Source: Lineus longissimus
Lineage: Eukaryota > Nemertea > Pilidiophora > Heteronemertea > Lineidae
NCBI RefSeq assembly: GCF_910592395.1
Contig: NC_088311.1
Span: forward strand, 12,338,501-12,402,500
DNA: 64,000 nt
Direction: 5' to 3'
Shown here: piece after piece, positions 20,501-31,100 of the stretch
Numbering within the stretch: the first letter of the stretch is position 1
Layout: each line of letters opens with the position of its first letter
The notes under the pieces: generated by a model
Seen by the model: the letters and a program-made list of their open reading frames with translations, nothing else
Told to the model about the DNA's origin: nothing
Databases searched by the model: none
Program-made: the position numbers and the translations under genes

Positions 20501-22457
20501 TAGGGAAATAGCAGGGAAAGAGAAAGCTTCACGTTCACGAAAGGACCTTGATGGTGCACGAATCACGGCAGACGAGATGGCTGTTACGAGTGTCATGACA
20601 ACCGTTCAGTCAATGACAGACCCGTTCACGATTGATGATGATGGTCTCCTCAACCTCTCAAATGGCATAGAGACACCGGCAGACATTCGCAGTGACCTAA
20701 TGAAGGCCGAGGAAAAGGGCCATCTTGCATACCAGACGTTTGTGGAGGAGAGACTTGTGGGCGAGGACAAGGATATCTTCAGCACCATAAAACTGGCGAA
20801 GTTAAAAACTTTCTCAGATGTTCTAAAAAAAGGGCCAACAAATGGGGTGCAAGAGAATGTTGCGCTGAAAGCCAATACAGATATTCTTGGGAGGATGGTA
20901 GTGATAGGACAGGCGAAGAACCTTGACATGAAGGATGTGCTTTCTTACAGCCTGCATCCGTTTCCTGCGGCAATTGCAAGCCACGGTGGGGCTCTTGTCA
21001 AGACAGATAAGGCAAAACTACGCAACTACTTGAAAGCCAAGGTGCCACAACCAGAAACCGAATCCGATGCTGATTTAGGTCCAACCCCAAAAGAAGCTGC
21101 TTGGATTTTGGATGGTATGGCTGTCCTTCAGCAGCTTGCCAACCGAAAGGATGCTGTACCAAAGTCATTTGCAGATCTCGCGCGTAGCATATTTGACTTC
21201 ATAGTTTCAGTAGCTGTCAAGTATGGAGCAAAGCGGATTGATTTCGTAACGGATCGCTATCCAGAAAACAGCATTAAGGGGAATGAACGGGAGAGAAGGG
21301 CAGCCAGCGGTGTGCAGGTAATAAGGATCACCAGACCACAGCAGCCTACCCCAAAGCAGTTCAAGAACTTCTTGAAATCCGGAAAAAATAAGGAGAGCTT
21401 AACAGAATTTCTCTTTGAACAGTGGTGCTGCTATTCTCCAGAAAGCTTCAAAGGTGTTGTAGTTTTGATAGCACATGGATCGAAATGCCACTCACTCAGA
21501 GCAAGGGACCCCCAGTTTGAGCCAGGCCTCACTGTTGAAGAAATGCAAGAGCTGAACTGTGACCACGAGGAAGCTGATACGAGAATGTTCTTGCACGCCA
21601 AACATGCAGCAGCTGACTTCAATAACATTGTGATCAGGAGTGAGGATACAGATGTCTTCGTAATAGCTGTGTCTGTAGTGTCTCGCATTGATGCAGAGTT
21701 GTTCTTTCATCATGGGCCATGGTCAAAATTCACCATTACGCACATTAACAATATTAATGCAATCTTAGGAGAGTCTGTGTCTCGGGCCTTAATTGGCCTT
21801 CATGCTTTCACTGGATGTGATAGCGTTAGCGCTTTCAAATCGAAGGGAAAGATCAAACCCCTGGATCTTCTGATGGCGGACAGTGACTATCAAGATGTCT
21901 TTGCAAAATTCGGACAAACCTGGGGAACTAAGTCCCTTGATATGCCTCTAGTAGAAAGATTCGTGTGCCATCTCTATGGACGAAAGGAAGAAACATCAGT
22001 AAACCTGCTACGTTATCACATGTTCAGGTCAAGTTACAAGGTTGGCACAACCCTGCCACCCAACTGGGATTCACTTTCTTGCCATTGCCAGCGAGCAAAT
22101 TATCAAGCCGCAATTTTCAGAAGATGCCTTCTTGCAAATATGAATGCCCCAAGCCCCACAACATTTGGCTGGATGAAGGAGAAAGGGACACTGAAGGTCG
22201 TTTGGAACACCATGCCTATTGCCCCAGATGCCCTGCTCAAACATATCGCATGTGCATGCAAGAAAGGTTGTGGACCTAGGTGTTCTTGTAGACGCCAAGG
22301 ACCTAATGGACTGAAATGCTCAGAATTATGCAAATGTGAAGGATGCACAAATCAACCTGAGGATGAAAATGCTGAAGATGATGTCCAACTTGACCGTTCA
22401 GGGGATGAGGACGAGGGAGAGGATGGCTATGAGGGTGATGAATTTGGTAACTTTTAG
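17597..22457 (+). pseudogene. Academ-type transposase, main part (XPG-like nuclease and CXC cluster), two frameshifts
   Basis: The frame resumes from 5683. The N-part has a zinc-finger-like CADC...FHRSCYNRF segment and a basic linker. It breaks near 18845-18857 and re-enters at SGKLLAICQDIVYFSSKGRK. It breaks again at an exact TATG tandem duplication (19183-19190). The long 3' frame (to 22457) contains an XPG/FEN1-like fold: ILDGMAVLQQL, FVTDRYPENSIKGNERERR, a CDHEEADTRM acidic site, SEDTDVF, and LHAFTGCDSVSAF (about residues 660-905 of that frame). A CXC-type cluster near residues 1043-1078 (CACKKGC...CSCRR...CSELCKCEGC) and an acidic tail follow. The nuclease reading is my inference from motif order. 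The TE context (TIRs, 3-bp TSD) supports an Academ transposase. Confidence 0.8.
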
Positions 22458-23241
22458 ACTGCCTCTCATTATCTATTCTATGAACTTAGTATGAATCGTC
22501 CTTGTACATAACACTCATTGAAGGAATGCTTTATTTGATAGGGCAGTTGCAGGGATTGATACCGTGCACTGCAAGGTTGATAAAACAGGATTCATATGTT
22601 GACATGGATATTTTGACGAGACTTTGTGTAGAGACTGGGGTGTATTGTAATGATCGATTGACACTATGCAGTACGATTTTGTGAATGCCTAGTGAGCAGA
22701 CATTTGGACATACTACAAGTCAAAAGCAAATGCAGATACGGAATATAATGCCTATCAAGATGTTAGAGGGGGCTGCCATGTGTAGGACTTGTGTAGAAAC
22801 TGTGACGTGTAGAGAAAATGGTTCGAGCACTGGATTGTAAATGTAAGTTCCCAACATTTATTTATGTTACTGCATGTACGTACGGTAAACTCCTTTGACT
22901 AACACTACTAATGTTCTTTTTAAATTGTGTTTTAGATGTTTGTGTACAAACCTTACACACAGAGCCCTAGAACAATGATGAGATAAGATGAACGCTTAAT
23001 GTTGATGATTTTGGTCAATCAAGGGTTAATAAGGGTTAATGCAGACCTGCATAAATCTATATATTGTTTGGAGCCAATATCTGAGTCACATTTCTACATC
23101 TAAATTCTTTTAGTTACCATGGTTGTAACAAAACTTGCATTTTTTCACTTTTTTAATTATGTCAGTGTTTTGGTCCATGGAGAGTTAATGTGCAGAGATA
23201 CGGTCCAGATACATGCATTTTTAAAAAGAGAATCCCTTAAT
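22458..23241. other. 3' non-coding end of the Academ-type element
   Basis: No gene was recognised between the transposase stop and the right TIR. AT-rich. Confidence 0.4.
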
Positions 23242-23330
23242 TACTAAAAAACAGTCATTGTCTGTTCTTTACCTAAAATGTTTATGAAAAATTGTTTTGG
23301 GCTGCTTTTCCGAGTTTGGCCCATGGCCTA
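23242..23330. repeat. Right TIR of the Academ-type element
   Basis: Reverse complement of the left TIR, ending GAGTTTGGCCCATGGCCTA, followed by the ATA duplication at 23331-23333. Confidence 0.8.
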
Positions 23331-23826
23331 ATAGAGATAGAAGTTAATGGCCGGGTTTATTGTAATACAAGTCAACGCAATCGCGTAAAAATGGATCACT
23401 CTCTTCGAGATCTGGCATGATCACGTCCCAGAATAAATGATCCAAGGTAAAAGGCGTGACTGCAATGGTAAAGACCCACGTCACCAGTAGAAGCATCACG
23501 GTAATCTGTCTATCCTGCCCGCGACGGAAGCGCCGGAGAGAGTCACCCCGGCCCGCATCCGACATCCCCAATTTTTTCTTCCTCCGCCTCGTGACATTAT
23601 AAACAATAAGGATATTTAGGAAGAGTAGGCTGAAGAGTGGTGTGTAGAAAACAAGATACGTCAGCATATGCTGGAAAATTAGTTCATACGCTTGTGAAAC
23701 AATTGCGTAGTCAAATGGACATTTGAATTTTAGGACGTTCGCTTGCGGGTCCGCGATGCGCAGGAATTGCTGCGCGTTGAACAAACATGAGACAGTCGCC
23801 ATTGCGATGATGCACTTAAAGGTCAA
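23331..23826 (-). pseudogene. GPCR copy 2, TM4 to TM7 fragment
   Basis: The minus frame reads FKCIIAMATVSCLFNAQQFLRIADPQ, then CPFDYAIV, TM5 (YTPLFSLLFLNILIV), a basic third loop, TM6 (ITVMLLLVTWVF) and the third extracellular loop. It then leaves the TM7 frame at a T5 run (plus strand near 23392-23396). In the next frame the TM7 residues INPAINFYLY run up to the transposon boundary at 23331. It is homologous to GPCR copy 1. The 5' half (TM1-TM3) is absent immediately upstream: an in-frame stop and unrelated sequence begin at about 23830, where the P2X7/THAP unit may start. The C-tail is at 5052-5219. Confidence 0.85.
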
Positions 23827-24087
23827 ATGCTGAGCTATTTAACCTGTATTTGTGGTGAATTTTCATAATATGCTATCTTAAAAAACATAATAAACCGGAA
23901 GGAATTCAACAAATAGTGATTTTTTTGTGAAATAAGTGCTATTTGTTCAGTCCTCTGCGAGCTCGTTTTTGAAGGCGCTTTTGAAAAGACCGCCAGATGT
24001 GTAGTTACGATATTCGCCGCTAGGTTCAAATTGGTGACGTCACTAGTGCTGTCAAATCCACGATCATTGACCACTGCGCAAGTAAAA

Positions 24088-25571
24088 ATGGCGGCTGCAA
24101 GCATGGCGAGCGAAGATTGTGCGGGAGATTTGTTTGATGACGATTTGGTTGTTGATGAGGGCAATGGTGTGATTCAACCCTACATGTACGAGCCAGTAGT
24201 GGAGAGTGCGAGAGACGATTCAGATTCTTGTTCTGAATCGGGCGAAGGTGATGATGGGGAGATGGAGGATGAGCGACTTGATCGCATAGGAAATATCAAT
24301 TCGTGAGTTCCAAGTGCAGTGGCAGTGCACTGTGCATGCGATGTGTATAGGCGCGGCATCAGCTGGACATTATAGGGGGCCTATGCTGATATGAGCCATG
24401 TCATCATGTGCATGTATTCATGTACATCTCTACATAGGGCTCCATCGTTCACGGATCGAGTGTTGTCAGTAAACAATTGGCGTTTTTCACCTCGAATATG
24501 TCGAAACCACAACGTATCTTGAGTTGTGTGAGTTCATTCCACATGGTTATTTTATAGTAAGTAGGATCTCGAATCGGAATACTAAGCCTCAGGGTTTGGT
24601 AGTAGGCCTACTCGAATGGAGTGAACTCTAGGCCTAATAATTTGGATTATTACTGTACTGAGACTCTTCCATTGCGGAGCATTACCACACCAAATAGTGA
24701 AATACTAGCCTACACCCGCGCAAAGACAACAGTTTATTCTCACCGTAACAACTTAAGGCGAAAGCCTTCGACAATACTAGATTGATTGATTGATTGAAAC
24801 CATGCTAAATCTTACTGAGCTGAGCTCCAGGGGCCTGCCTCTCACTCAAATTTGGCCTACCCTTGGCCTAGGCCCTGATTCATTGATGGCAATGGCTATC
24901 AAAATATCATCACTGCTGTATAACAATAACATTTATATTATACTTGTATTTGTAGGTGTCATTGTGGTGTCTGCACTCCACAAGAGAAGGGGAGGGAATC
25001 CTTGTGCTGCTCAGACTATTCACCAGTCCAGGCCAAGAAGGATGAGCTGAAAGTAGAGTGCATCACGCAACACCCAGGTTTTTCCAGCACCTGTCTTGAT
25101 AGATGGGTGCTTGAAATGTCGATGTATCACTACATCGAAGAGCAGGGACAAATTGGCGATGACCAGCCCATTCACAAGTAAGTAATGATGACCACCTCCA
25201 TCGCTGTATAATTGAAGACAAGAAAAGGCAATATCAATTCAGAAATGAGATTTTTTTCTCCCTTTGATGACTAGAAATATAGAAAATAGATATAATAAAA
25301 TGTATCTACATGTATTTAGTAATAATATTACAAGTTTTCAATAAATTTAAATAAAACTGTCAATTAAATGTACAAACATTGTTTTCTTCCCAACAATTTC
25401 AGGTTATATCGATACGTGGCCTATAGGAACCTTGTCCGTTGGGTTTGGAAGAGGTTGGGGAGAAGGAACCGTTTGCCGCTCCCTGTTTGTGCTCGGGACA
25501 AGATACGTGCTGCTTGGCCTGCTCCGGACAATGACGGGTACACAGGATTCAAGTATCCTACGTTCAATTGA
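24088..25571 (+). CDS. P2X7 C-terminal-domain-like zinc protein, three exons
   Basis: I read join(24088..24302, 24956..25177, 25403..25571), 201 residues, with GTGAGT and GTAAGT donors and TAG and CAG acceptors, all in phase. The first exon is acidic and Ser-rich (MAAASMASEDCAG...). The second carries the Cys pattern CHCGVC...SLCC...CITQHPGFSSTCL. The third carries LYRYVAYRNLVRWVWKRLG...YTGFK. This is the zinc-binding intracellular domain of P2X7 receptors, found in many invertebrate and fish proteins without the channel part. There are no membrane segments, so it is not an ion channel. It converges with the THAP gene, with 60 bases between stops. Confidence 0.8.
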
Positions 25572-25631
25572 TTTGGTGTGACCGTTCAATTGATCTGTGA
25601 TAGTGAACTCTGATGGTGCTATGAATGAACT

Positions 25632-28392
25632 CTACAGTTTGTTAAACCTCGTTTTTGTTTCTTCTACAACTTTCATCTTGTCCTGCTTGTCGTACTTTGA
25701 GCACACTGGACCTGGAATAGGATGAGCCACTTGGTACTTGTCCTTTGCATCTCTTGCCAATTTGTAAGATGGCAGGTCATCTCTCCGCTTCAGCAGGTCC
25801 TCCAGAATTAGCTGTACATAGTCTGAAAACATAAAAGGAAGTATTAATACAAGTAATCTTGTTTCTTCTTGTTTCTTGCAGTGCTAGCACTAAAGTAACG
25901 ATGCTGGCCGTTATACCTACCATATGTTGATTCAATTTTGACCTCTTTTGCTACTGCAGCTCCTCCTCTCCCCTTGGGGTATGAAATCGACCACTGCGGC
26001 TGTTCATCTTGTCCCATACGCTGTTTCCGATTTGAATTTTCATTAAAGTGGAGTGTGGCGAGCAGTAACCTGTAAAGAGAATTTGTAATACTGGCATGAC
26101 TGGTCAATGCTTTCAATCAATGTTTTACTCGCCTCACGCCTTATAGTCCAAGTAGAGTGCAAGAACAAAGTTCAGTTGCATCACGAATAAGGAAAAGTGG
26201 GCTTTGACAGCACTCACTCAAAGCATTGCATGAATTTTTTTTCGTGATTTAGTTATGACCCCTGAGAATACACTGTAGTCTATCATACCTTGCTTTCATT
26301 GGCTCATAGAAGAAATGGCGGGATTTGGGAGCGAAATAACCAACAATTTTATGATACGACTCAAGAGATGAAGTCTGTACTCCTGGTGAAACCTTTCTGA
26401 TGTCCTTGAGCAATATCTTTTGAGTGAGGATCAGCGTAAGTTCCTTGTGGGCCTTGCTACCTGAAAGAGTAATACTGGTTTAAGTAATAAGGAACAAAGA
26501 ATTAACAGGGCCAAATGACTAGCTGTTTTTCTTTTGATTGAGGGCACTCCTTACTTGTCATGCTGGTGCTGGTATGAAATAATTCAACAAAAATTCTCAA
26601 GACAAATTGCATTCATAGAAACTGCCATACCGGTACTTTTATGACTATCATTCTATTCATTCACTCTAATACAATTCAATTGTTTTAAAGAATCAATTTC
26701 TCAAGAAAGCTACAACAAACACTTACACTTTTTCATCATCAAGGAGCGAGTCATCAAATTCTTGACAATAATCATCTTCACATGGCTCCCAGTCTTCATC
26801 GTCACTGTCATCAGTCTTCATCGTTTCCTGACTTGGAAAGTGCACCTCTTCATCCTCCATGTCTTCATCACTTGGTTTCAAGCCTGAAAATATTGGGGTG
26901 GTCAAAGACATTGTCTGGCACCAAACTGTGACTTATCGGGTACCAACATGTTGGTACCTGTCGTATTGCCAGGCACAAACCAAAATTGTGTTAGATAGTA
27001 AAACCCAAACTGTCTGACACCTTGTCGGGTTGCTACTAGTATCAACATAATTTTCAGGTTTGGGGTTACCTTGGAAAACTGGCACATCAATGTCAAACAG
27101 ATCTGTCTGAATGGCAATTTCTCGGACTTCTGGTTCTGCCTGCCAGCCAATATCCCCGGTGCAGGAGGTTGTCTGTGAACCTTTGTTCCGAGACCCAGTG
27201 ACAATATTGACCTGGACAGCCTTGGCAAACCGCATGGAGACTGAGGAGCCAACTTGTGTCCCAATGGCAAAGGTTTCAGGGTGTTCCTGCAAAGATAAGA
27301 AATAGAATTGAGGCTATTGTTCCGGGGATGTTGTTTACATTAACTTTCACTACACTATTAATGCAGCTAATTTTTATTACAAGATTGTGGGATTAATCCA
27401 TCCTCTGATTTATTAGTCTACACTGTTCGGGACATTTATCTATGACCACCCAATATAACCAGTTTTTGTAGAGCCACACCCTGAAGTCAGTTAATAGTAA
27501 GCTTATGACACATGGGGCTGGGTTATGATTGAACATACTTGTGGCAAAACCTGCAAATCGTCTAAACTCTGTGGCAGTACTGCATCCTCTATCAGGTGAT
27601 TGCCAACCTCCTCAAATCGGCCTTCATCAGCCATCACAAAACCATCATCCTGCTCAGCTGCCTCCTCCGCCTCCTCTCCATACAACACGTTGTATCCCGC
27701 TACCGCCTCTGCTACAGCCTACGAAATGAGAAACAAATATTTTAAATAGAAGGCCTATCATAATTGACTAATAGGAGTAGGACTTTTGTATTTGACTTGC
27801 TCCTACAGCTGAAGGTAGCCTAGTAGGTGCAGTCGTGCAGTATCAATTATGAAAATTATCAAGTTGTAGTCTTAAAAGGTCCTCAGGCCCCAGCAACACC
27901 ACATCCTACACTTCACCATGCCTACCCCATGGTCATGCACTCGAGATGGAGGTATTCCTAGCCTAGGCCTATGGCCATGGGGTATAATTTCATACCTACT
28001 ATACTGATTTCATAATAAATAATAATCACCTGCTGATGTGCCCTCTTCTGCACAGCTGACCGCGGCGCACTGGTCGTAGGCGTACCATCCATGGCATCGC
28101 CTTCACCATGACTGAAGACTGTAGGGAAGGCACCTGGCTTCAACAGGCGTTTTTTAGGGTCAAATCCTATCGCACGGCATATGGCTGGGTCCAACAGGTA
28201 ATCTCCGGCAACGAAGTGCTTCGAACATACCCTCGCACCGAGAGACGGGACCCAAGAAGACGGACGATGCATGCGTCTTACCCATACTTTTCGGGCCTTC
28301 TTGTCGCGAGGAAAATTGTAATAACCGACCCCATCTACTTTCAACACCTTCGTTGAATCACTGCTGCAGTTTGGTGCGACGCAGTAAACCAT
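25632..28392 (-). CDS. THAP-domain protein with LHFNEN-type C-terminal region, seven exons
   Basis: I read complement(join(25632..25822, 25921..26069, 26289..26456, 26727..26883, 27070..27286, 27539..27718, 28030..28392)), 474 residues, phases consistent. For the fifth exon in transcript order (26289-26456), the acceptor GGTAG is required to avoid a stop. Exon 1 is a THAP zinc finger (MVYCVAPNCSS, WVRRMH, ARVCSKHF). The middle is acidic, with AIQTDL. The C-terminal part has TSSLESYHKIVGYFAPK and LLLATLHFNENSNRKQ, a conserved module I know from uncharacterised animal proteins. THAP domains bind DNA and are common in transposases and domesticated genes. No DDE domain is present. The frame is intact throughout, unlike most neighbours. 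Confidence 0.75.
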
Positions 28393-29100
28393 TTTTGCTT
28401 TAGAACATGTAAAATAATTGGTTTTACATGGTAGGAACGGCGTGAACGCAACCAGAAAGTAGAATCAGCTGCCGTCAGATGAATGAAAACAAAACTGGTC
28501 TCCTGTCTTGCGCAGGCATCTACAGCATGGCGTTTGTGTATGCAGACAGTGGGATCAGTCTAACAATGACAGCACCAGTGACGTCACTCCTCATTTGGAA
28601 TTCCCCAAAACCGCGAGAGTTTCCGAACGAAATACGAACTTTGCCGAAGCAAATTCACGCTGAGACAGGGCGGTTTATTTGAATTTCTTTATTCCATGCG
28701 ATATTTATGCAAATAAATTTACTACATTTGACATCAAAGGTAACAAAAGGTTATCCTGATGTACTTTGATTAAGATTAGGCCTAACTTTGGCATTTAACC
28801 TTTAAGAAAGAATTAGCGCATCACATGCATTTGGCAATCAGCAACGCCTAGACTGTTTCAGCAGCTTGAGCAGCTTATTTTCATATTTTGGTACGTCGCG
28901 TGTAGATCATGACGACGCTGTCGAACTTTACTTATTAAATATCCACCTCACAAGATGACGACGTGGAACTTGACGATGGAATTTGGGAGCAAAAATTCCT
29001 AACACTAGACCGTTTGCAAATGACGTCACGAAACTTCCGGTCGACCATGTTAGGGGTAAACAGAACAGTGGCACTACATGTACTACACGCAACATGCACG
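28393..29100. other. Intergenic, contains the THAP gene promoter region
   Basis: No gene was seen. TGACGTCA palindromes occur at 28579-28586 and 29021-29028. CACG at 29097-29100 is the left target duplication of the palindromic LTR. Confidence 0.4.
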
Positions 29101-29494
29101 TGTACCGTGAAGCCCTTAAAAGGTAGGCTTCACGGTGTTCATAGGGTTAACTCAATTCGTTTGAAGTCTACCGAACGTGCCTTATCAGGTTATTCGTCAT
29201 TGTTCTTAGCCTTGATTAATATTATTATACAATATAAGCAGTGAGTCCAGGTGTCCGAGTCACGCGGTTCCAAGTCGGAGGATTGCGGTGACAGCAGTAA
29301 GTCCTTAAAGGGATGGCCAGTGATCTTGGCACAGTTAACGTTCCGATCATGGTCACCTGGTACGAGGCGTCCAATCATAGCGTCCCAATGGTCTTCAGCT
29401 ACCAGGGGGAGGCACTTGACATTGTTAGGTCTCTCTCTGGACGGCCTCGTACCCTGGACCGGGTTGCTCCTTTAATTAGTATTCGTCTTCCGTA

Positions 29495-29562
29495 GTGGCG
29501 CAGTGGAAGCGTGCTGGGCCCATAACCCAGAGGTCCGTAGATCAAACTACGCTCTGCTACCA
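29495..29562 (+). other. Initiator tRNA-Met copy, 5'-truncated, with CCA
   Basis: GTGGCGCAGTGGAAGCGTGC, then GGGCCCATAACCC (CAT anticodon arm), AGGTC, a perfect five-pair T stem CGTAG/CTACG, and CTCTGCTACCA. It lacks the first six bases of the acceptor stem, and the T loop has six bases (ATCAAA) rather than seven. It directly abuts the LTR end, where its complement would be the primer-binding site. It is not a functional tRNA gene. Confidence 0.85.
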
Positions 29563-30235
29563 TGTTCCCAGCGTCCCTGAGGTTAACGAACATCCCTCAA
29601 GAGACCTCGTGCCGTAGACCGATGCTGAACTTGCAGACATACTAACTTAGCAGAGAATGAACTCGGAAGTCAGGAGTAATCATATAATAGTTTATTTGTA
29701 CTTACTTGATTTAGGAGTTTCTGATTTAGCTAGACACTATTGGATGCAAGCTGGGCCGCCCAAGAGAGGAAAGAGAGAGAGAGCCGGCGTGCCCAGTGCT
29801 TAAATACCTAGACGCCAAGTCACGAGCTCAGAGTCCAGGATTACGGAAGACGAATACTAATTAAAGGAGCAACCCGGTCCAGGGTACGAGGCCGTCCAGA
29901 GAGAGACCTAACAATGTCAAGTGCCTCCCCCTGGTAGCTGAAGACCATTGGGACGCTATGATTGGACGCCTCGTACCAGGTGACCAAGATCGGAACGTTA
30001 ACTGTGCCAAGATCACTGGCCATCCCTTTAAGGACTTACTGCTGTCACCGCAATCCTCCGACTTGGAACCGCGTGACTCGGACACCTGGACTCACTGCTT
30101 ATATTGTATAATAATATTAATCAAGGCTAAGAACAATGACGAATAGTCTGATAAGGCACGTTCGGTAGACTTCAAACGAATTGAGTTAACCCTATGAACA
30201 CCGTGAATCCTACCTTTTAAGGGCTTCACGGTACA
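29563..30235 (-). repeat. Complete LTR, 673 bp, minus strand
   Basis: In minus orientation it starts TGTACCGTGAAG and ends GGGAACA. A TATTTA box lies at 29801-29806 and AATAAA at 29691-29696. Directly after its CA end come TGGTAGCAGAGCG and further tRNA-iMet complement. This places U3, R and U5 in the expected order. Confidence 0.8.
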
Positions 30236-30595
30236 CACGTCTGATCAAGTTTTTGACATTCTGTGTTAGAATAATGCCAAGTGTTTGCGGTGTAATCGGT
30301 TGCAGTAAACCGAAAGAACAGGGAGACAGACCATAGCTTTTTCAGGCTACCGGCAGTCATCGAGCATCAAGGAGAAACAACCCGGGAGTTGAGTTTTAAT
30401 CGGCGTAGAAACTGGCTCTCGCGGATTGACCGAAATGTAACGTCTGATTTCAGTTTTTTGGCGAACCTACGAATCTGTTCCGATCATTTTGTCAAAGGTC
30501 AGTCTCTCCATACTTCGATCACAAAGGGATATACCCTCAGTGTTGCATTAGGCCATGTGTAAGCCCCTGGCCCTGTTACCGCTACCGCACGGTAC

Positions 30596-31100
30596 TTAAA
30601 GGGAACTGACACCGCCCAGCCAGTTCGTATGACCTCGTTTTCATTTCCCGCGTATCGGGTGATCAGAACGAGGCATGAATGAAACATGGCGCCTAGCTGT
30701 CAATAATTGAGTGACGTCACCACTATGGAATTTACTACGAAAACTCATGAATGAAAGATCGCATGACTCACGGCTATTTTCTCGGAGTACAAGGCGGCCA
30801 AATGTTGGGCAACTGTATCATTTGTCTTCAAGTTCAACTCCTTCCGTATTACTTTCCATATCGCCAGCGTCTCACGCGAAATCCATAGCCGCTGATCGGC
30901 TTTTGAGACCTTTTTGGTCGCCCCATTACGCGAACTTTCGTGACATGATTCTCAATAATAACAAATTGAACTGCGCATGCTCGGGCACTGGGGGCGGAGC
31001 TACAAATCTGAATTCGAACAGGAAGTTGGAAGTTTGACTTTTTCGGGCGGTGAAAGTCGAAAAGTTGACTAAATCGCTCGGCGGTTCCAGTTCCCTTTAA
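30596..31100. mobile_element. TTAA-flanked MITE, about 497 bp
   Basis: It starts TTAA-AGGGAACTGACACCGCC (30596) and ends in the reverse complement of TTAA-AGGGAACTGGAACCGCC (31100). The tetranucleotide TTAA duplicated at both ends suggests a piggyBac- or Kolobok-type mechanism. No coding capacity. It sits in the intron of the THAP-DDE pseudogene. Confidence 0.75.

Larger units (their letters stand above)
5220..23330. mobile_element. Academ-type DNA transposon (XPG-nuclease class) inserted in GPCR copy 2
   Basis: The element is bounded by inverted ends TAGGCCATGGGCCAAACTC at 5220 and at 23330 in reverse complement. A second matching block in both arms (AACATTTTAGGTAAAGA, then TTTTTTAGTA) gives TIRs of about 70-90 bp with indels. 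A 3-bp ATA duplication flanks it. Its single large gene (5501-5683 plus 17597-22457) carries an XPG/FEN1-like nuclease domain. Academ transposons are described with 3-4 bp duplications, TIRs and XPG nuclease domains, which is the basis for the name; the assignment is mine and unchecked. Without the 11.9-kb nested element it would be about 6.2 kb. Confidence 0.75.
24034..28587. repeat. Inverted repeat pair, 21 bp (24034-24054 and 28567-28587)
   Basis: One mismatch in 21 bases. Each arm contains the CRE-type palindrome TGACGTCA and lies upstream of a gene start: about 35 bases before the P2X7-like ATG and about 175 before the THAP ATG. It may serve as a promoter element, a transposon sub-end, or both. 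Confidence 0.7.
23822..28732. mobile_element. Candidate two-gene mobile unit (P2X7-like plus THAP genes between inverted repeats)
   Basis: Two convergent spliced genes are flanked by inverted sequences. GTGACGTCACTAGTGCTGTC at 24034 is matched with one mismatch by the reverse complement of 28567-28587, with similar TTC(C)AAAT flanks. AATAAACCG boxes lie farther out on each side, and GTCAAATG occurs at 23822 and at 28732 in reverse complement. The left edge coincides with the break in GPCR copy 2. The outer ends and target duplication are uncertain. I know of no described transposon with this gene pair, so mobility is a hypothesis. Confidence 0.4.
29101..30235. mobile_element. Palindromic LTR insertion with a tRNA-iMet copy and CACG TSD
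   Basis: The structure has three parts. The first 394 bp of an LTR are on the plus strand (29101-29494). A tRNA-iMet-like sequence follows (29495-29562). A complete 673-bp LTR lies on the minus strand (29563-30235). Both outer ends are TGTACCGTGAAG, so the termini are TG...CA. The 4-bp sequence CACG is duplicated at 29097-29100 and 30236-30239. The 394-bp arms (29101-29494 and 29842-30235) are near-identical. No internal retrotransposon genes are present. It is best read as an aberrant reverse-transcription product that was integrated by an LTR-element integrase. Confidence 0.85.

Noticed and set aside
23822-23829. GTCAAATG as the precise left end of the P2X7/THAP unit
   Set aside because: Only eight bases match at the right, and no target duplication is adjacent, so the exact terminus is left open.
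29495-29562. A functional tRNA-Met gene
   Set aside because: The 5' acceptor strand is missing, the T loop is short, CCA is encoded, and it is fused to an LTR end; it is a reverse-transcribed copy.
29313-30023. Two identical 60-74 residue open frames on opposite strands
   Set aside because: They arise only because the LTR U3 arms are inverted copies of each other.
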